A DNA stretch of 64,000 nucleotides from Chersky-299 sp963749535 (GTDB lineage: Bacteria; Actinomycetota; Thermoleophilia; RBG-16-64-13), in contig CAVVNF010000018.1 of the NCBI GenBank assembly GCA_963749535.1, positions 124,001 to 188,000 on the forward strand, given 5' to 3'. The position numbers and the translations under genes were made by a program. Each line of letters opens with the position of its first letter. Position 1 is the first letter of the stretch. Positions 1 to 9,643 of this stretch are shown one piece after another. The notes under the pieces are model-generated. The model worked only from the letters and a program-made list of their open reading frames with translations, ran no database searches and was not told where the DNA came from.

Positions 1-2
1 TC

Positions 3-1723
3 AGCGGACCCGCCCGCGCCCCCCACCGTTCTTTGCTGCGCGCCCTCGGCGTCGGCCGGGAGGATGCCGGACGTCCGATAATCGGCATCGCCAACTCCTT
101 CAACGAGTTGATACCCGGTCACATGCACCTGAATACCCTCGCCCAGCAGGCCAAATTCGGGGTCTGGCAGGCCGGCGGCATCCCGCTCGAGTTCAACGTG
201 ATCGGGGTGTGCGACGGTATCGCCATGAATCACGAGGGCATGCACTACTCGTTGGTCTCTCGTGAAGTCGTCGCCGACTCGGTGGAGATCATGGCCAAGG
301 CCCACGGCCTCGACGGCCTGGTGCTCATCCCCAACTGCGACAAAGTGGTGCCGGGCATGGTCATGGCCGCCGCCCGGCTGGACATCCCGGTGGTCGTGGT
401 TTCGGGCGGCCCGATGCTGGCCGGAGACTACCAGGGCAGCAAGGTCAGTCTTACTCAGATATTCGAAGGCGTGGGCCGCTACTTCAAGGGCGAGCTGTCG
501 GAAGAGGAGCTGACGGAACTCGAAGACTGCGTCTGCCCCACCTGCGGCTCGTGCGCGGGTCTGTTCACCGCCAACTCCATGAGTTGTGTCACCGAGTCTC
601 TCGGCCTCGCCCTTCCCGGCGATGCGACCATACCCGCCCCGTTCTCTGCGCGACTGATCTTGGCCCGGCGCAGTGGCGCGGCTGCGGTCAGAGGTGGCGC
701 GGGAAGGGTGGGGGGCTCGGCGCTTCCTCACGCTGGCCAGCCTGCGCAATGCACTTGCCGTGGACGCGGCATTGGGTTGCTCCTCCAACACCGTTCTGCA
801 CCTTATGGCCATCGCGAATGAGGCCGAGGTCGAATCTCACGCTCGAGTCCTTCAACGAGGTGGCCGACGCCACGCCGAACTTGGTGAAGCTTTCGCCGTC
901 GGGCACCAACCATATGGAAGACCTGCATCGCGCGGGCGGCATCATGGCCGTCCTCAAACGGTTGGCTGAAGGCGGGCTGGTGGACGGGACGGTGCCCACG
1001 GTTGCCGGGGTCGATCTGGCTACCCAGTACGGAGAGGCGATCATCCGTGAGGAGGAGGTCATCCGGCCGCTCGACCGGCCCTACCGGCCTACCGGAGGTC
1101 TCGCCGTCTTGTTCGGCAACCTCGCTCCCCGGGGCGCCGTGGTGAAGGAATCCGCGGTGCTTCCCCAAATGCTTATCCACCAGGGCCCGGCCCGGGTGTT
1201 CGACGACGAAGAATCGCTCATGGCTGCCATCGAGGCGGGTCGGATCGAGCCGGGCTGCGTCGTGGTTGTGAGGTACGTGGGGCCGAAGGGCGGCCCGGGC
1301 ATGCCGGAGATGCTCACGCCCACGTCTGCGCTGGCGGGAGCCGGTCTCGATGATAGCGTCGCGCTCATCACCGATGGGCGGTTCAGCGGGGCAAGTCGCG
1401 GGGCCAGCATCGGTCACGTGGCACCCGAGGCTCTCGACGGAGGTCCGATCGCACTGGTCAAGGACGGCGATCTGATCAGTATCGACATCCCGGCTCGCAA
1501 GATCTGCTTGGAGGTCGCCGGCGAGGAGATCGCGAGAAGGAGAACGGCGTGGCAGCGCCCGGCTCGAGAGTATTCGGGCGTGCTGCGCCGCTACGTAGCC
1601 TTCGTCTCCGGAGCCGAAGTGGGAGCGGTACTGGGGGAGGTAACGGGGTTTCCTGACCCTTCCCAGGGCGGGAAGCGAGATGCCTGCCGTCCGATTTGCC
1701 GCCTCGCAACCGGCGCCCTTTGA
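3..1723 (+). CDS. ilvD: Dihydroxy-acid dehydratase IlvD, 5' partial, frameshifted
   Basis: Dehydrates dihydroxy-acids to 2-keto acids in valine, leucine and isoleucine synthesis, using an Fe-S cluster. The reading frame is open at the left edge; the residues APHRSLLRAL just inside it match the IlvD N-terminus, so only a few residues are missing. Visible family motifs are CDGIAMNHEGM, NCDKVVPGM (around 335-360) and the cluster cysteines in CPTCGSCAG (around 530-560). The frame changes near 692 and again near 835; the joined product then runs to GGPIALVKDGD and a normal C-terminus. Both breaks sit inside well conserved sequence, so sequence error is more likely than decay. It is the first gene of an ilvDBNC run. 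Confidence 0.9.
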
Positions 1724-1767
1724 CCGGTAGTCGATGAGCGCATCTGAAAGCCAAAGCGGAGCACGCC

Positions 1768-3460
1768 ATGAAAGCTTCTAGAGTCATCCTCGAAGCGCTC
1801 AAGCGCGAAGGGGTCGAGGTCATATTCGGTTATCCGGGGGGCCAGATCATGCCCCTCTACGACGCCCTCTACGATTTTGACATCAGACATATCCTAGCCC
1901 GGCACGAACAAGGCGCCGGGCACGCCACGGACGGCTACGCCCGGGCCTCGGGAAAAGTGGGTGTCTGTTTCGCCACGTCAGGACCGGGGGCGACCAACAT
2001 GGTCACGCCGATCGCGAACGCCTATATGGACAGCGTGCCCATGGTGGTCATCACCGGGCAGGTCAAGCGAGCCGCCATCGGGTTGGATTCGTTCCAAGAG
2101 GCAGACATCACCGGCATCACCCTGCCGATCGTCAAGCACAGTTACCTGGTCAACCAGCCACAGGATCTTCCCCGTATCATCCACGAGGCCTTTCACATTG
2201 CCGGTACCGGCCGCCAGGGTCCCGTGCTGATCGATATCCCGGTGGACGTCACCATGGAAGACATGGACTACGATCCCCACGGTGTGGTGAAGCTCGACCT
2301 TCCCGGATACCGGCCCACCATCAAGGGCCATCCCAAGCAGGTGAAAGCGGCGGCGCAGGCCATCGCAGACGCTGAGCGTCCGCTGATATACGCCGGCGGC
2401 GGGGTCATCTCGGCCAACGCTTCGGAAGAATTGCGGGAACTTGCCGTCTACGGCCATATCCCCGTGGCCACCACCCTCACCGGTAAGGGCGCCTTTCCCG
2501 AGAATCATGAACTTTCTATGGGTATGTTGGGGATGCACGGAACGCAGTACGCCAACTACGCGATGAGCCACGCCGACCTGGTGATAGCTATCGGCGTGCG
2601 CTTTGACGACCGGGTCACTGGAAATCTGGCTGCGTTCGCTCCGCGGGCCAAGTTCGTGCACGTGGATGTCGACCCCGCCGAGATATCCAAGAACGTGGCG
2701 CCGGAGATCCCCATCGTCGGCGACGCGAAACGCGTGCTTGCGGCCCTCATTCCGGAAGTCAAGAAACACGATCTCTCGGCTCAACGGCATCTGCCGTGGA
2801 TGAACCAGGTGGAAGAGTGGAAGCGGATGCACCCACTCCGTGTCCCGAGTTCGGAGGACGGGCGAGATCATGCCGGAGTTTGTGGTGCGTAAGATCTGGG
2901 AGGTCACTCGCGGCGAGGCCGTCGTCACGACCGAGGTCGGCCAGAACCAGATGTGGGCTGCTCAGCACTACCTGGCGCTACATCCTCGTCAGTTCCTCAC
3001 CTCGGCCGGATTGGGCACCATGGGGTTCGGTTTCCCGCGGCGATAGGTGCGCAGGTGGCCAGGCCCGGACGCTACGGTGGTCGACATCGCCGGTGACGGT
3101 TCGTTCCAGATGACCATCCAGGAGCTTTCAACAGCGGTGCAGTACCGGTTGCCGGTGAAGGTGTGCCTGCTCAACAATCGCTGCCTGGGGATGGTGCGAC
3201 AATGGCAGGAGCTCTTCTGGGATAAGCGGTACAGCGAGAGCTGCTTCGAGCACCAACCGGACTTCGTCAAGGTGGCGGAGGCGTACGGTGCCCAGGGTTT
3301 CCGTGCTACGCGGCCAGATGAGGTGGAAGAGGTGCTTCGGGTGGCGCTGGCCACGGATGAGCCTGCTGTCATCGACTTCCAGATCAAGCCGGAAGCGAAC
3401 GTCTATCCCATGATCCCGGCGGGTGGCAGCATTGAAGACTTGCTGGAGGGGGACCGATGA
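1768..3460 (+). CDS. ilvB: Acetolactate synthase large subunit, frameshifted
   Basis: ThDP-dependent condensation of two pyruvates, or pyruvate plus 2-ketobutyrate, the first common step of branched-chain amino acid synthesis. The N-terminal ThDP-binding half has FGYPGGQIMPLYDAL and RHEQGAGHATDGYAR. The central domain covers the middle third. The C-terminal ThDP motif GDGSFQM (near 3093) with NNRCLGMV about 27 residues later is intact. The frame shifts near 2855, near 3037 (a G missing in ccgcggcg) and near 3065 (an extra G); joined, the protein has family length of about 565 residues. Its stop overlaps the ilvN start (ATGA), the usual coupling of catalytic and regulatory subunits. Confidence 0.92.
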
Positions 3461-3942
3461 AGCACACGCTTTCCGTCCTTGTGGAGAACAAGCCGGGGGT
3501 CCTCACTCGCGTAGCGGGTCTGTTCGCCCGCCGCGGCTTCAACATCGACAGCCTGGTGGTGGCGGAGACCGAGAATCCGGCCGTCTCGCGGATGACCATT
3601 ACCGTTGACGAGCAGGACCAGCCCATCGAGCAGGTGACCAAGCAGCTGCACAAGCTGATAAACGTGCTCAAGATCACCGACCTCGACCCGGCGGGGAGCG
3701 TCGAGCGGGAGATGCTGCTGATCAAGGTCTTGGCGGATGCCCAGTCGCGTTCCGAGATCATGCAGATAGTGGAGATATTCCGGGCCAAGATCGTCGACGT
3801 GAGCAGCGATGTGTTGCTCGTCGAGATGACCGGCACCAGGGAGAAGGTGGGCGCGTTTATGGAGCTCCTTCATCCGTTCGGGGTGGTCGAGCTGATGCGG
3901 ACCGGCCGGATCGCTATGGGCCGGGGCAAGAAGCCAACATGA
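3457..3942 (+). CDS. ilvN: Acetolactate synthase small (regulatory) subunit
   Basis: Regulatory partner of IlvB that confers valine feedback control. The protein has 161 residues. An ACT domain fills about residues 4-75 with the typical opening LVENKPGVLTRVAGLFARRG; the rest matches the IlvN/IlvH C-terminal domain (LIKVLADAQSRSEI). Length is normal and there is no break. The ATG lies inside the ilvB stop (ATGA), so the two are translationally coupled and equal amounts of both subunits are expected. The family identity is clear; ilvH would be an equally good name. Confidence 0.95.
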   Translation: MKHTLSVLVENKPGVLTRVAGLFARRGFNIDSLVVAETENPAVSRMTITVDEQDQPIEQVTKQLHKLINVLKITDLDPAGSVEREMLLIKVLADAQSRSEIMQIVEIFRAKIVDVSSDVLLVEMTGTREKVGAFMELLHPFGVVELMRTGRIAMGRGKKPT

Positions 3943-4082
3943 GCCGCAACGGCGATGGCAGACGGAGGTTGTGCTACCCTGCCATGTGGCGAAGTGGAGT
4001 CCGGGATCGCTGTGGTCGTGCCGTCGTTTGGCGACTACCGGAGTGCGGTCCCGTGGTATCGGGCTATGCAATCGGGAGGTAG

Positions 4083-5091
4083 GTGGCACAGATGCTGTAC
4101 GACAAAGACGCCGATCTTGGTCTTCTTGAAGGGAAGACTGTCGCTGTAATCGGCTTTGGCAGCCAGGGGCACGCGCACTCTCAGAATCTGAGGGATAGCG
4201 GGGTCAAGGTCGTGGTGGCTGAAGCGCCGGGGACTCCGGCTTGGGACCGTGCGACCGCCGCGGGCTTCAAGGTCATGACTGCAGACGCTGCCGCGGCTCT
4301 GGCGGAGATCATCATGATGGTCGTTCCCGACCAGACGCAGAAGGTCGTCTACGAGTCCGCCATCCGCGACAACCTCAAAGCGGGCGACATGCTCATGTTC
4401 GCCCATGGGTTCAACATCCATTACAACCAGATCATCCCGCCCGCCAACGTGGACGTCACCATGGTCGCCCCCAAAGGGCCGGGCCACCTGGTGCGGCGTG
4501 TTTACACCGAGGGCGGGGGCGTTCCCTCGCTTTTGGCCGTGTACCAAGACGCCACCGGCAAGGCCCGGGAAAAGGCCCTCGCCTACGCTAAGGGCATCGG
4601 GGCTACTGCGCGCCGGCGTGATCGAGACCACCTTCAAAGAAGAGACGGAAACCGACCTATTCGGCGAGCAGGCCGTCCTTTGCGGCGGCGTGAGCGAGCT
4701 GGTGCGCGCGGGTTTCGAGACTCTCGTCGACGCGGGCTACCAGCCGGAGATCGCATACTTCGAGTGCCTGCACGAGTTGAAGCTGATCGTGGACCTCATC
4801 CATGAACACGGCATCAGCGGCATGCGCTACTCCATCTCAGATACCGCCGAATATGGCGATATGACCCGAGGCAAGCGCGTCATCGGCGAAGAGGCCAGGG
4901 AAGAGATGGAACTCATCCTCGAAGAGATCCAGAGCGGGGAGTTCGCACGCGAGTGGATCCTCGAGAACCTGGCCGGGCGTCCCGTCTACAACGCCATCAA
5001 GCGCGAGGAATCCGAGCATGAGATCGAGATCGTCGGCCGGCAGCTGCGCGCTATGATGCCCTGGCTGGGCAAGAGCGGCAAATTGGAGTAA
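4083..5091 (+). CDS. ilvC: Ketol-acid reductoisomerase, one frameshift
   Basis: NAD(P)H- and Mg-dependent isomeroreduction of acetolactate and acetohydroxybutyrate. The GTG at 4083 follows a good ribosome site (gggaggt at 4074-4080). The Rossmann motif GFGSQGHAHSQNL is near residue 23. The C-terminal knotted domain holds the metal ligands in ETTFKEETETDLFGEQ and FECLHELKLIVDLIHEHG. One extra base near 4600 (gctactgcgcgcc) switches frame exactly where KGIGATRAGVIETTF is expected, so a single-base error restores a normal protein of about 335 residues. It lies 140 bp after ilvN and is the last ilv gene before the terminator at 5124. Confidence 0.93.
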
Positions 5092-5123
5092 TCCCCCGCG
5101 GGATCAGCACGATGTGCCTTACG

Positions 5124-5164
5124 GGCCGCGCCCGGCGCCAGCGCCGGGCGCGGCCTTCTCGTCT
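5124..5164 (+). terminator. Rho-independent terminator of the ilv operon
   Basis: A perfect 15-bp inverted repeat, GGCCGCGCCCGGCGC at 5124-5138 and its complement at 5141-5155, is followed by a short T-rich tail (ttctcgtct). It begins 32 bp after the ilvC stop and separates the operon from the convergent LysR gene. Confidence 0.85.
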
Positions 5165-5248
5165 CAGGCCCGGGGTGGCACCGGGGACTCGCCTCTCTCT
5201 GCCATAGGCCTGGCTGGGCTTGGAAAAGGCACGGTCCCTCGCGGAAAG

Positions 5249-6175
5249 CTACGCCTCGGGAAACGTGGGTACTCCCAGGGCGTCGGGGCTGGCGTGCATG
5301 AGAACCGCTCGGACGTGGATCATCAAAGCCTGCGCAGCGGCCGGCATCGACCGGTCTTTGCCTCGGATCAGGTTGAGGCTCCGAGTGGGGTGTTCCTCCA
5401 GTGGGATGGCTACCAGGGCCTCTACGCCGCCAGGACCGGTAACGGCCATCCGGGGCAACACGGCCACGCCGAGCCCCTGCCGCACGAAGCCCTTCACGGA
5501 CTCTAGCGAGCCGGTCTGATAGGACACTTTTGGTTCGAAGCCGGCCAGATGGCACGCCTCCACCAATTGCGAGACGACGTTGTACGCGTGAGTAGGGAAC
5601 ACGAATTGTTCGTATGCAAGTTCCCGCAAGGCCACGGTCGGTCTGTTCGCGTAGCGGTGACTGGGGGGGATGACGAGCAGCAACTCCTCGGGGAAGAGCG
5701 GAGTGATGTCGAGTGCGGACGGGGAGCCGGGGGCCGTCACGATCGCGAAGTCTATGGTGCCGTCCAGCACGCTGTGCTCCAGTTGCACATCCCCGCCTTC
5801 GAACAGCTGTACCCGCACGCGGGGGAAGTTACGGCGGAACGACGCCAATATCCCCGGTAGAAGATATGTGCTAACGGAGTCGTTGGCGCCAAGGCGTACC
5901 TCGCCCGCCTCCACACCGAGGTGCTCGCGCAGCACCCGCACGGCCTCGTCAGCACGAAAAAGAACCGCTTGGGCTAGGGGGAGAAATAACTCGCCGTCGG
6001 GCGTGCATGTGACCCTGCGGCTTCCCCGGTCGAAAAGTCTGGTGCCCAGCTCGGTCTCCAAGCGTCGTATCTGATAGCTGAGAGCGGGCTGCGAAAGATG
6101 CAGAAGCTCGGCAGCTTTTGTAAAGCTCCGGGTGTCCGCGATAGTCACAAAATGCTTTAGTTGGCTAAGTTCCAC
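5249..6175 (-). CDS. LysR-family transcriptional regulator
   Basis: The winged helix-turn-helix lies in about the first 60 residues (SFTKAAELLHLSQPALSYQI and the following RRLETELGTRLFDR). An effector-binding, periplasmic-protein-like domain follows (about 90-300). I choose GTG 6175 because aggag lies 8 bp upstream and the product starts VELSQLKHF, the usual LysR N-terminus. The longer frame to 6247 would take its first residues from the repeat element at 6199-6356 and is unlikely. The gene is convergent with ilvC, so regulation of ilv is not implied. The effector cannot be told from sequence. Its promoter must lie in or beyond the repeat element. Confidence 0.88.
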   Translation of the reverse strand: MELSQLKHFVTIADTRSFTKAAELLHLSQPALSYQIRRLETELGTRLFDRGSRRVTCTPDGELFLPLAQAVLFRADEAVRVLREHLGVEAGEVRLGANDSVSTYLLPGILASFRRNFPRVRVQLFEGGDVQLEHSVLDGTIDFAIVTAPGSPSALDITPLFPEELLLVIPPSHRYANRPTVALRELAYEQFVFPTHAYNVVSQLVEACHLAGFEPKVSYQTGSLESVKGFVRQGLGVAVLPRMAVTGPGGVEALVAIPLEEHPTRSLNLIRGKDRSMPAAAQALMIHVRAVLMHASPDALGVPTFPEA

Positions 6176-6198
6176 GGCACGGGCTCCTAGGCTTAGGC

Positions 6199-6356
6199 GG
6201 CTGCCGAAGAACAGCGCCCCGGCCGTCAGAAGCGCACTGGGCGGCACGATAGCACGTCCTCGGTCGCGTCAATAGCGCTGCTATTCACGCTTCCTGCGTC
6301 CTTGTCTCGCGCGTACCGACCGGGCTCTGGCGGCGAGGCGCCATTCTTCAGCAGCC
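6199..6356. mobile_element. 158-bp MITE-like element, copy 1
   Basis: The left end reads ggctgccgaagaa and the right end ttcttcagcagcc, so the ends form a 13-bp terminal inverted repeat with one mismatch. The interior has a small palindrome (AATAGC-gct-GCTATT). A second copy of the same length lies at 34833-34990 and differs by a few substitutions and two one-base indels. A right-end relic is at 63310-63343. No transposase is encoded. It sits between the LysR gene and its likely upstream promoter. No clear target duplication was seen. Confidence 0.8.
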
Positions 6357-6405
6357 AGCTAGAGTTCAAACGGGCTATGATCGACGCCGTCACTATGTAG
6401 CCGAC

Positions 6406-6457
6406 AACATCTAATATTTTTATAGCATATATCTAAACAATATATTGGACTTATTAG
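6406..6457. promoter_or_regulatory. AT-rich island, probable promoter or operator region
   Basis: A stretch of about 50 bp is almost pure A+T in otherwise GC-rich DNA and contains the perfect palindrome CAATATATTG (6438-6447). It lies upstream of the LysR gene beyond the repeat element, and upstream of the rightward DMT gene. It probably supplies promoter elements for one or both; exact -10 and -35 boxes could not be assigned with confidence. Confidence 0.4.
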
Positions 6458-6560
6458 CGACCCTGGGGGTAGACTACGTATCGGCTGAGCACTGAACGCA
6501 AACGGTTACGGGAACCCCCCCTCCCACACCGTTGCAGAGCTGAGCAGCTTTTCCCGCGGT

Positions 6561-6603
6561 ATAGCCGACTCCTCCCCCAACGGAGTCGGCTATGCTCTTT
6601 TTG
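6561..6603 (+). terminator. Orphan Rho-independent terminator
   Basis: ATAGCCGACTCC (6561-6572) pairs perfectly with GGAGTCGGCTAT (6582-6593) around a 9-base loop, followed by gctcttttt. No protein gene ends just upstream, so it may end a short untranslated transcript starting in the AT-rich island, or act as an attenuator in the leader of the DMT gene. Apart from this, the AT-rich island and the repeat element, I see nothing assignable between 6176 and 6940. Confidence 0.7.
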
Positions 6604-6940
6604 GGGCTCAACGGTTTTGGTATCGGAGGGAGGTCGGGCCCCAAAGCGGATGCCCCTTCGTTCCGGTGCCATCCCTCTCCTTTGACAGGCTCGCGGCCAG
6701 GGTTTAGCATCAGCAGCCGCCCCTTGGACTGCGGTATCAGCGTCAACGCCGCTTTTCTCTTGGGTCTTCCTGCTTGCGAATCGATCTTCTCCGAGGGCTT
6801 CATGCGCTCTTTCATAGGCAGATATCTAAAGACCGGCGGATCCGCGGGCGCCGGGTCGCCGGGCACAGTCCCATGCGACCGATCCGGACGCGGCTCGCAG
6901 AACGCGGCTTCTCGCCGAGAGCGGACTTGCCCTTGCAGGG

Positions 6941-7789
6941 ATGATCTGGGGCGTGAACTTCGTCCTCGTGAAGTTCGCCATGGGGCATATGCAGCCGTTC
7001 TACTACCTCGGCCTGCGTTTCGGCGTGGGGGCTGTGCTGCTCGCACCGTTCAGCGTGGGGCGGCTCAGAAGTCTCGATCGTCGCGGCTGGTGGCTGGGTT
7101 GCGGCATCGGGGTGCTTCTTTTCGGAGGGTTCGCCCTGCAGACGCTCGGGTTGCGGCTCACGACTCCGGGTTTGTCGGGCTTCCTGACCAGCCTCTATGT
7201 GATCATCGTGCCTTTGATGCTCGGCCTAGCGACGGGGAGATGGCCTTCCCCTGTGGTGGGTGTCGGAGTCCTGGTGGTCGTAGGTGGGTTGGCGGTCCTT
7301 TCTCTCTACGGACACTTCGGCTTTGGCTGGGGGGAGATCCTCACTATTCTCGCCACCCTTTTCTGGGCGGTCCATATCATCGGGGTCGGCTACGCATCGG
7401 CTCGGGTGAGCGCGGTGGCTCTCGTGCAGTTGCAACTTCTCGTCTGCGCCGTTCTGGGTCTGGGGACGTCCTTCATGTTCGAGAGTCCTCACGGCTTCCC
7501 AGGCTGGGGCGCGACCGGGGCCGTCGTCTGGACGGGTGTCATGGGTGGACTCGTTTGCTACCTGCTGATGGCGGTGGGTCAGAAGTACACGCCGGCGACG
7601 TTGGCCGGGCTTCTGATGAGCCTGGAAGCTGTCTTCTCACTGGTGGCGTCGATCGTGGTGGGCTATGACCATTTGACGCTGCGAGCGCTCTTCGGGTTTG
7701 CCCTGGTGTTCGCCGGAACCACCGTGGCGAGGATGGGTTCCGATCGGACGCCCGAACTGGCGGTCGAGCCCGCTCCACCGGGGCCGTGA
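6941..7789 (+). CDS. DMT/EamA-family permease
   Basis: A polytopic membrane protein of 282 residues or a little more, built of two EamA repeats of about five helices each (for example LTILATLFWAVHIIGVGY opening the second repeat). The family exports amino acids, metabolites or drugs; the substrate cannot be read here. The ATG at 6941 begins inside the first helix: the in-frame sequence just upstream, RLLAESGLALAG, fits the normal EamA N-terminus, so the true start is probably upstream at a non-ATG codon or hidden by an indel. It ends with a short Pro-rich tail. The preceding 340 bp hold no other credible gene. Confidence 0.82.
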   Translation: MIWGVNFVLVKFAMGHMQPFYYLGLRFGVGAVLLAPFSVGRLRSLDRRGWWLGCGIGVLLFGGFALQTLGLRLTTPGLSGFLTSLYVIIVPLMLGLATGRWPSPVVGVGVLVVVGGLAVLSLYGHFGFGWGEILTILATLFWAVHIIGVGYASARVSAVALVQLQLLVCAVLGLGTSFMFESPHGFPGWGATGAVVWTGVMGGLVCYLLMAVGQKYTPATLAGLLMSLEAVFSLVASIVVGYDHLTLRALFGFALVFAGTTVARMGSDRTPELAVEPAPPGP

Positions 7790-7831
7790 TCGTGGCGGGC
7801 GCCTCGGTAGTAGCGGAACAGGCGCCACGAC

Positions 7832-8551
7832 CTAGGTTCCGGACGAGCTTACAGCTTTGATGAAGGCTGCTACTTCCGCGCCGACCGCGTCATAAGCCTC
7901 CTCGGCTCCTCGACCGGACGACTTTGCGAACCTGAGCGAGTGATCTCCGCCTTCCACCACGTACATGCGTCCAGGGTGCCCCAACCCCGCGAGCACAGGC
8001 CGCAGTAGGTCGGGGTCGCAGAACGGATCCCGGCTGCCGATGCAGAACAGGCTCGGTATCCCGATACGGCGAAGTGGTTCCAGATGAAGCTGATCCTTTC
8101 GTCCAGGCGCGTGCAACGGGTACCCGAGGACGACGAGTCCCGAAGCCTGCAATCCCTCACCCTCGTGATACCTGGAGACCAACTCGGCCGCAATGCGCCC
8201 CCCAAGCGATTTGCCGCCGAGAAAGACGGGCGCTCCCGGCTCCAGAAGCTCATCCACCATCAGATCGTGTGCCCGGCGGTAGGTCGTTTCGAGAACAGAC
8301 TGCGGATCGGGCGAGGTGCCGCCGCGCTCGGCGTAGGGGAAGTTGAAACGAACCACGGTCGCGACGCCTTTCTCGGCGAGTGCGGCCGCTACCCGGGCGA
8401 GTAGCGGATAGTCCAGGCCGTTGTTGGCCCCATGTGCAAGCAGTAGACCCGGGAGCTTGGCATCCACAAATCTGGGAGCGTCGACTTTCGCCGTCACCGT
8501 GACGTTGTCCGAGACGTCGAGGTTGAGGCTGCGTATTGGATCTTCATCCAT
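7832..8551 (-). CDS. Alpha/beta-hydrolase, KANL3/Tex30-like family
   Basis: A 239-residue cytosolic hydrolase. The strand-turn after the first beta strand reads LLLAHGANNG, and the nucleophile elbow is GGKSLGGR (G-x-S-x-G). The probable acid is Asp in GSRDPF and the catalytic His is in GGDHSLRF, so the triad looks complete and in order. Proteins of this group are annotated as predicted hydrolases related to dienelactone hydrolase; the substrate is unknown. It is transcribed away from the coiled-coil and ccm genes, with about 70 bp between the two starts that must hold both promoters. Confidence 0.8.
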   Translation of the reverse strand: MDEDPIRSLNLDVSDNVTVTAKVDAPRFVDAKLPGLLLAHGANNGLDYPLLARVAAALAEKGVATVVRFNFPYAERGGTSPDPQSVLETTYRRAHDLMVDELLEPGAPVFLGGKSLGGRIAAELVSRYHEGEGLQASGLVVLGYPLHAPGRKDQLHLEPLRRIGIPSLFCIGSRDPFCDPDLLRPVLAGLGHPGRMYVVEGGDHSLRFAKSSGRGAEEAYDAVGAEVAAFIKAVSSSGT

Positions 8552-8620
8552 CGCCGGTCTCCTTCCCGCAAGACGAAGTGTCTGCCTGTAATATACAATT
8601 CGTCGCGGAAGGAGGACGTC

Positions 8621-8905
8621 TTGGAACGGATCATCAGCAACCTGGACAAGGTCAAGCTCAAGCTCGACGAGGCCTTCTTCTACCTGGACGAGATCGAGGA
8701 GCTCATCCAGGAAGATGAACTGAGCGAGGAGGCCGGAACGCGCGTGACCCAGGCGAGCGAACGGTTGGCGGGGGAACTTGCGGCCCTCAGCCGCCGAGTC
8801 GCCGAGCTTCAGGACATCTTACAGGCCCTCGAGCAACAGGAGGGCGGAGGGGCCGGACCCACCGGTTCGGCCGGGGGAGCATCCGCCGCGGACTCCGCTG
8901 ACTGA
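8621..8905 (+). CDS. Small acidic coiled-coil protein, unknown function
   Basis: 94 residues starting at TTG with a strong ribosome site (ggaaggagg) just upstream. The first 75 residues are charged and heptad-like (ISNLDKVKLKLDEAFFYLDE, then ELSEEAGTRVTQASERLAGE), predicting one long helix or coiled coil; the last 20 are Gly/Ala/Ser-rich. I do not recognise the family. It is the first rightward gene before the cytochrome c maturation operon and may be co-transcribed with it, but nothing in the sequence ties it to haem. Confidence 0.65.
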   Translation: MERIISNLDKVKLKLDEAFFYLDEIEELIQEDELSEEAGTRVTQASERLAGELAALSRRVAELQDILQALEQQEGGGAGPTGSAGGASAADSAD

Positions 8906-8939
8906 GAGTTCGCGTCAGGATGTTCGCGAGCCGCTACTC

Positions 8940-9227
8940 GTGAGCGCTGGTCTCGGGGGGCTTCGCACACGCCTCGATGGGCGGGCGCGCCCCTTTCCGG
9001 AAGTGGCCGCGCTATCCGCCGAAGCACAGAGTCCATCGTGCGGTGTCGGCTACACCTATGGCGGGACCTTCAGTCACCAGGTTGTGGCGGGAAGCGGAGC
9101 AGCGGCCGCTCTGTTGGCGCGGGAAGGATTGCTCGTCATGACCGAAGAAGACTTTCGGGAGATCCTCCGACTGGCCTCGGACGGACGTCCGGGCTCACGC
9201 CGAATCGACGCGGCTGGCTCTGAGTGA
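8940..9227 (+). CDS. Hypothetical protein upstream of ccmE
   Basis: A frame of 95 residues from GTG 8940, ending with a stop that overlaps the ccmE start. The more protein-like part reads YTYGGTFSHQVVAGSGAAAA followed by EGLLVMTEEDFREILRL; the first part is Arg-rich and poor. I do not recognise a family, and there is no clear ribosome site. Translational overlap with ccmE is the main support. It could be a remnant or a chance frame. Confidence 0.35.
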   Translation: MSAGLGGLRTRLDGRARPFPEVAALSAEAQSPSCGVGYTYGGTFSHQVVAGSGAAAALLAREGLLVMTEEDFREILRLASDGRPGSRRIDAAGSE

Positions 9228-9643
9228 GCTCCCGGAGCATCAAGATCCCTTGCGGGGCCGTGGTCATCGCCGCCGCCCTCGGGGTGCTCCTTTGGGTGGG
9301 CATCAGCCATAGCACGGTGTATTACTATTCGGTCAGCGAGCTGCAAGCCAAGGGGCCGTCCGTGAACGTGCGGGTGTCCGGCCAGCTGGTCAGCGGTAGC
9401 GTCAAGGGCATGGGGACAACGAACATCAGCTTCTCGATCCACGACCGCGACCACACTGGCCAGGTCATCTCCGTGACGTACAGTGGCGCCGTGCCCGACA
9501 GTTTCAGAGACCAGCCAGACACCGAGGTGGTCGCGCAGGGAGATTATCTGGCCAATGGGTCCTTCCTAGCATCCACCCTCATCGCCAAGTGTCCTAGCAA
9601 GTACGAGGCGGCCACCTCTTCCACCTCAACCACGGCTCGTTGA
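9224..9643 (+). CDS. ccmE: Cytochrome c maturation haem chaperone CcmE, Cys variant
   Basis: Membrane-anchored haem chaperone: one N-terminal helix (about 8-28), then a six-strand OB-like barrel. The haem-attachment site, normally H-x-x-x-Y, here reads AKCPSKYE, with Cys123 replacing His and Tyr127 kept. This C-x-x-x-Y form defines the variant System I described in archaea, sulfate reducers and some other bacteria, which also lacks CcmH. A Ser/Thr-rich tail follows. The GTG start overlaps the previous stop, and the stop overlaps the ccmF start (TTGA). 139 residues is normal for the family. Confidence 0.88.
   Translation: MSSRSIKIPCGAVVIAAALGVLLWVGISHSTVYYYSVSELQAKGPSVNVRVSGQLVSGSVKGMGTTNISFSIHDRDHTGQVISVTYSGAVPDSFRDQPDTEVVAQGDYLANGSFLASTLIAKCPSKYEAATSSTSTTAR

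Noticed and set aside
6474..7046. Minus-strand frame upstream of the DMT gene with MKERMKPSEKID
   Set aside because: It overlaps the terminator and the permease, has no ribosome site and no family features.
6592..7668. Long plus-strand frame overlapping the DMT permease
   Set aside because: The product is Arg/Ser-rich without hydrophobic pattern, while the other frame encodes a clear EamA protein.
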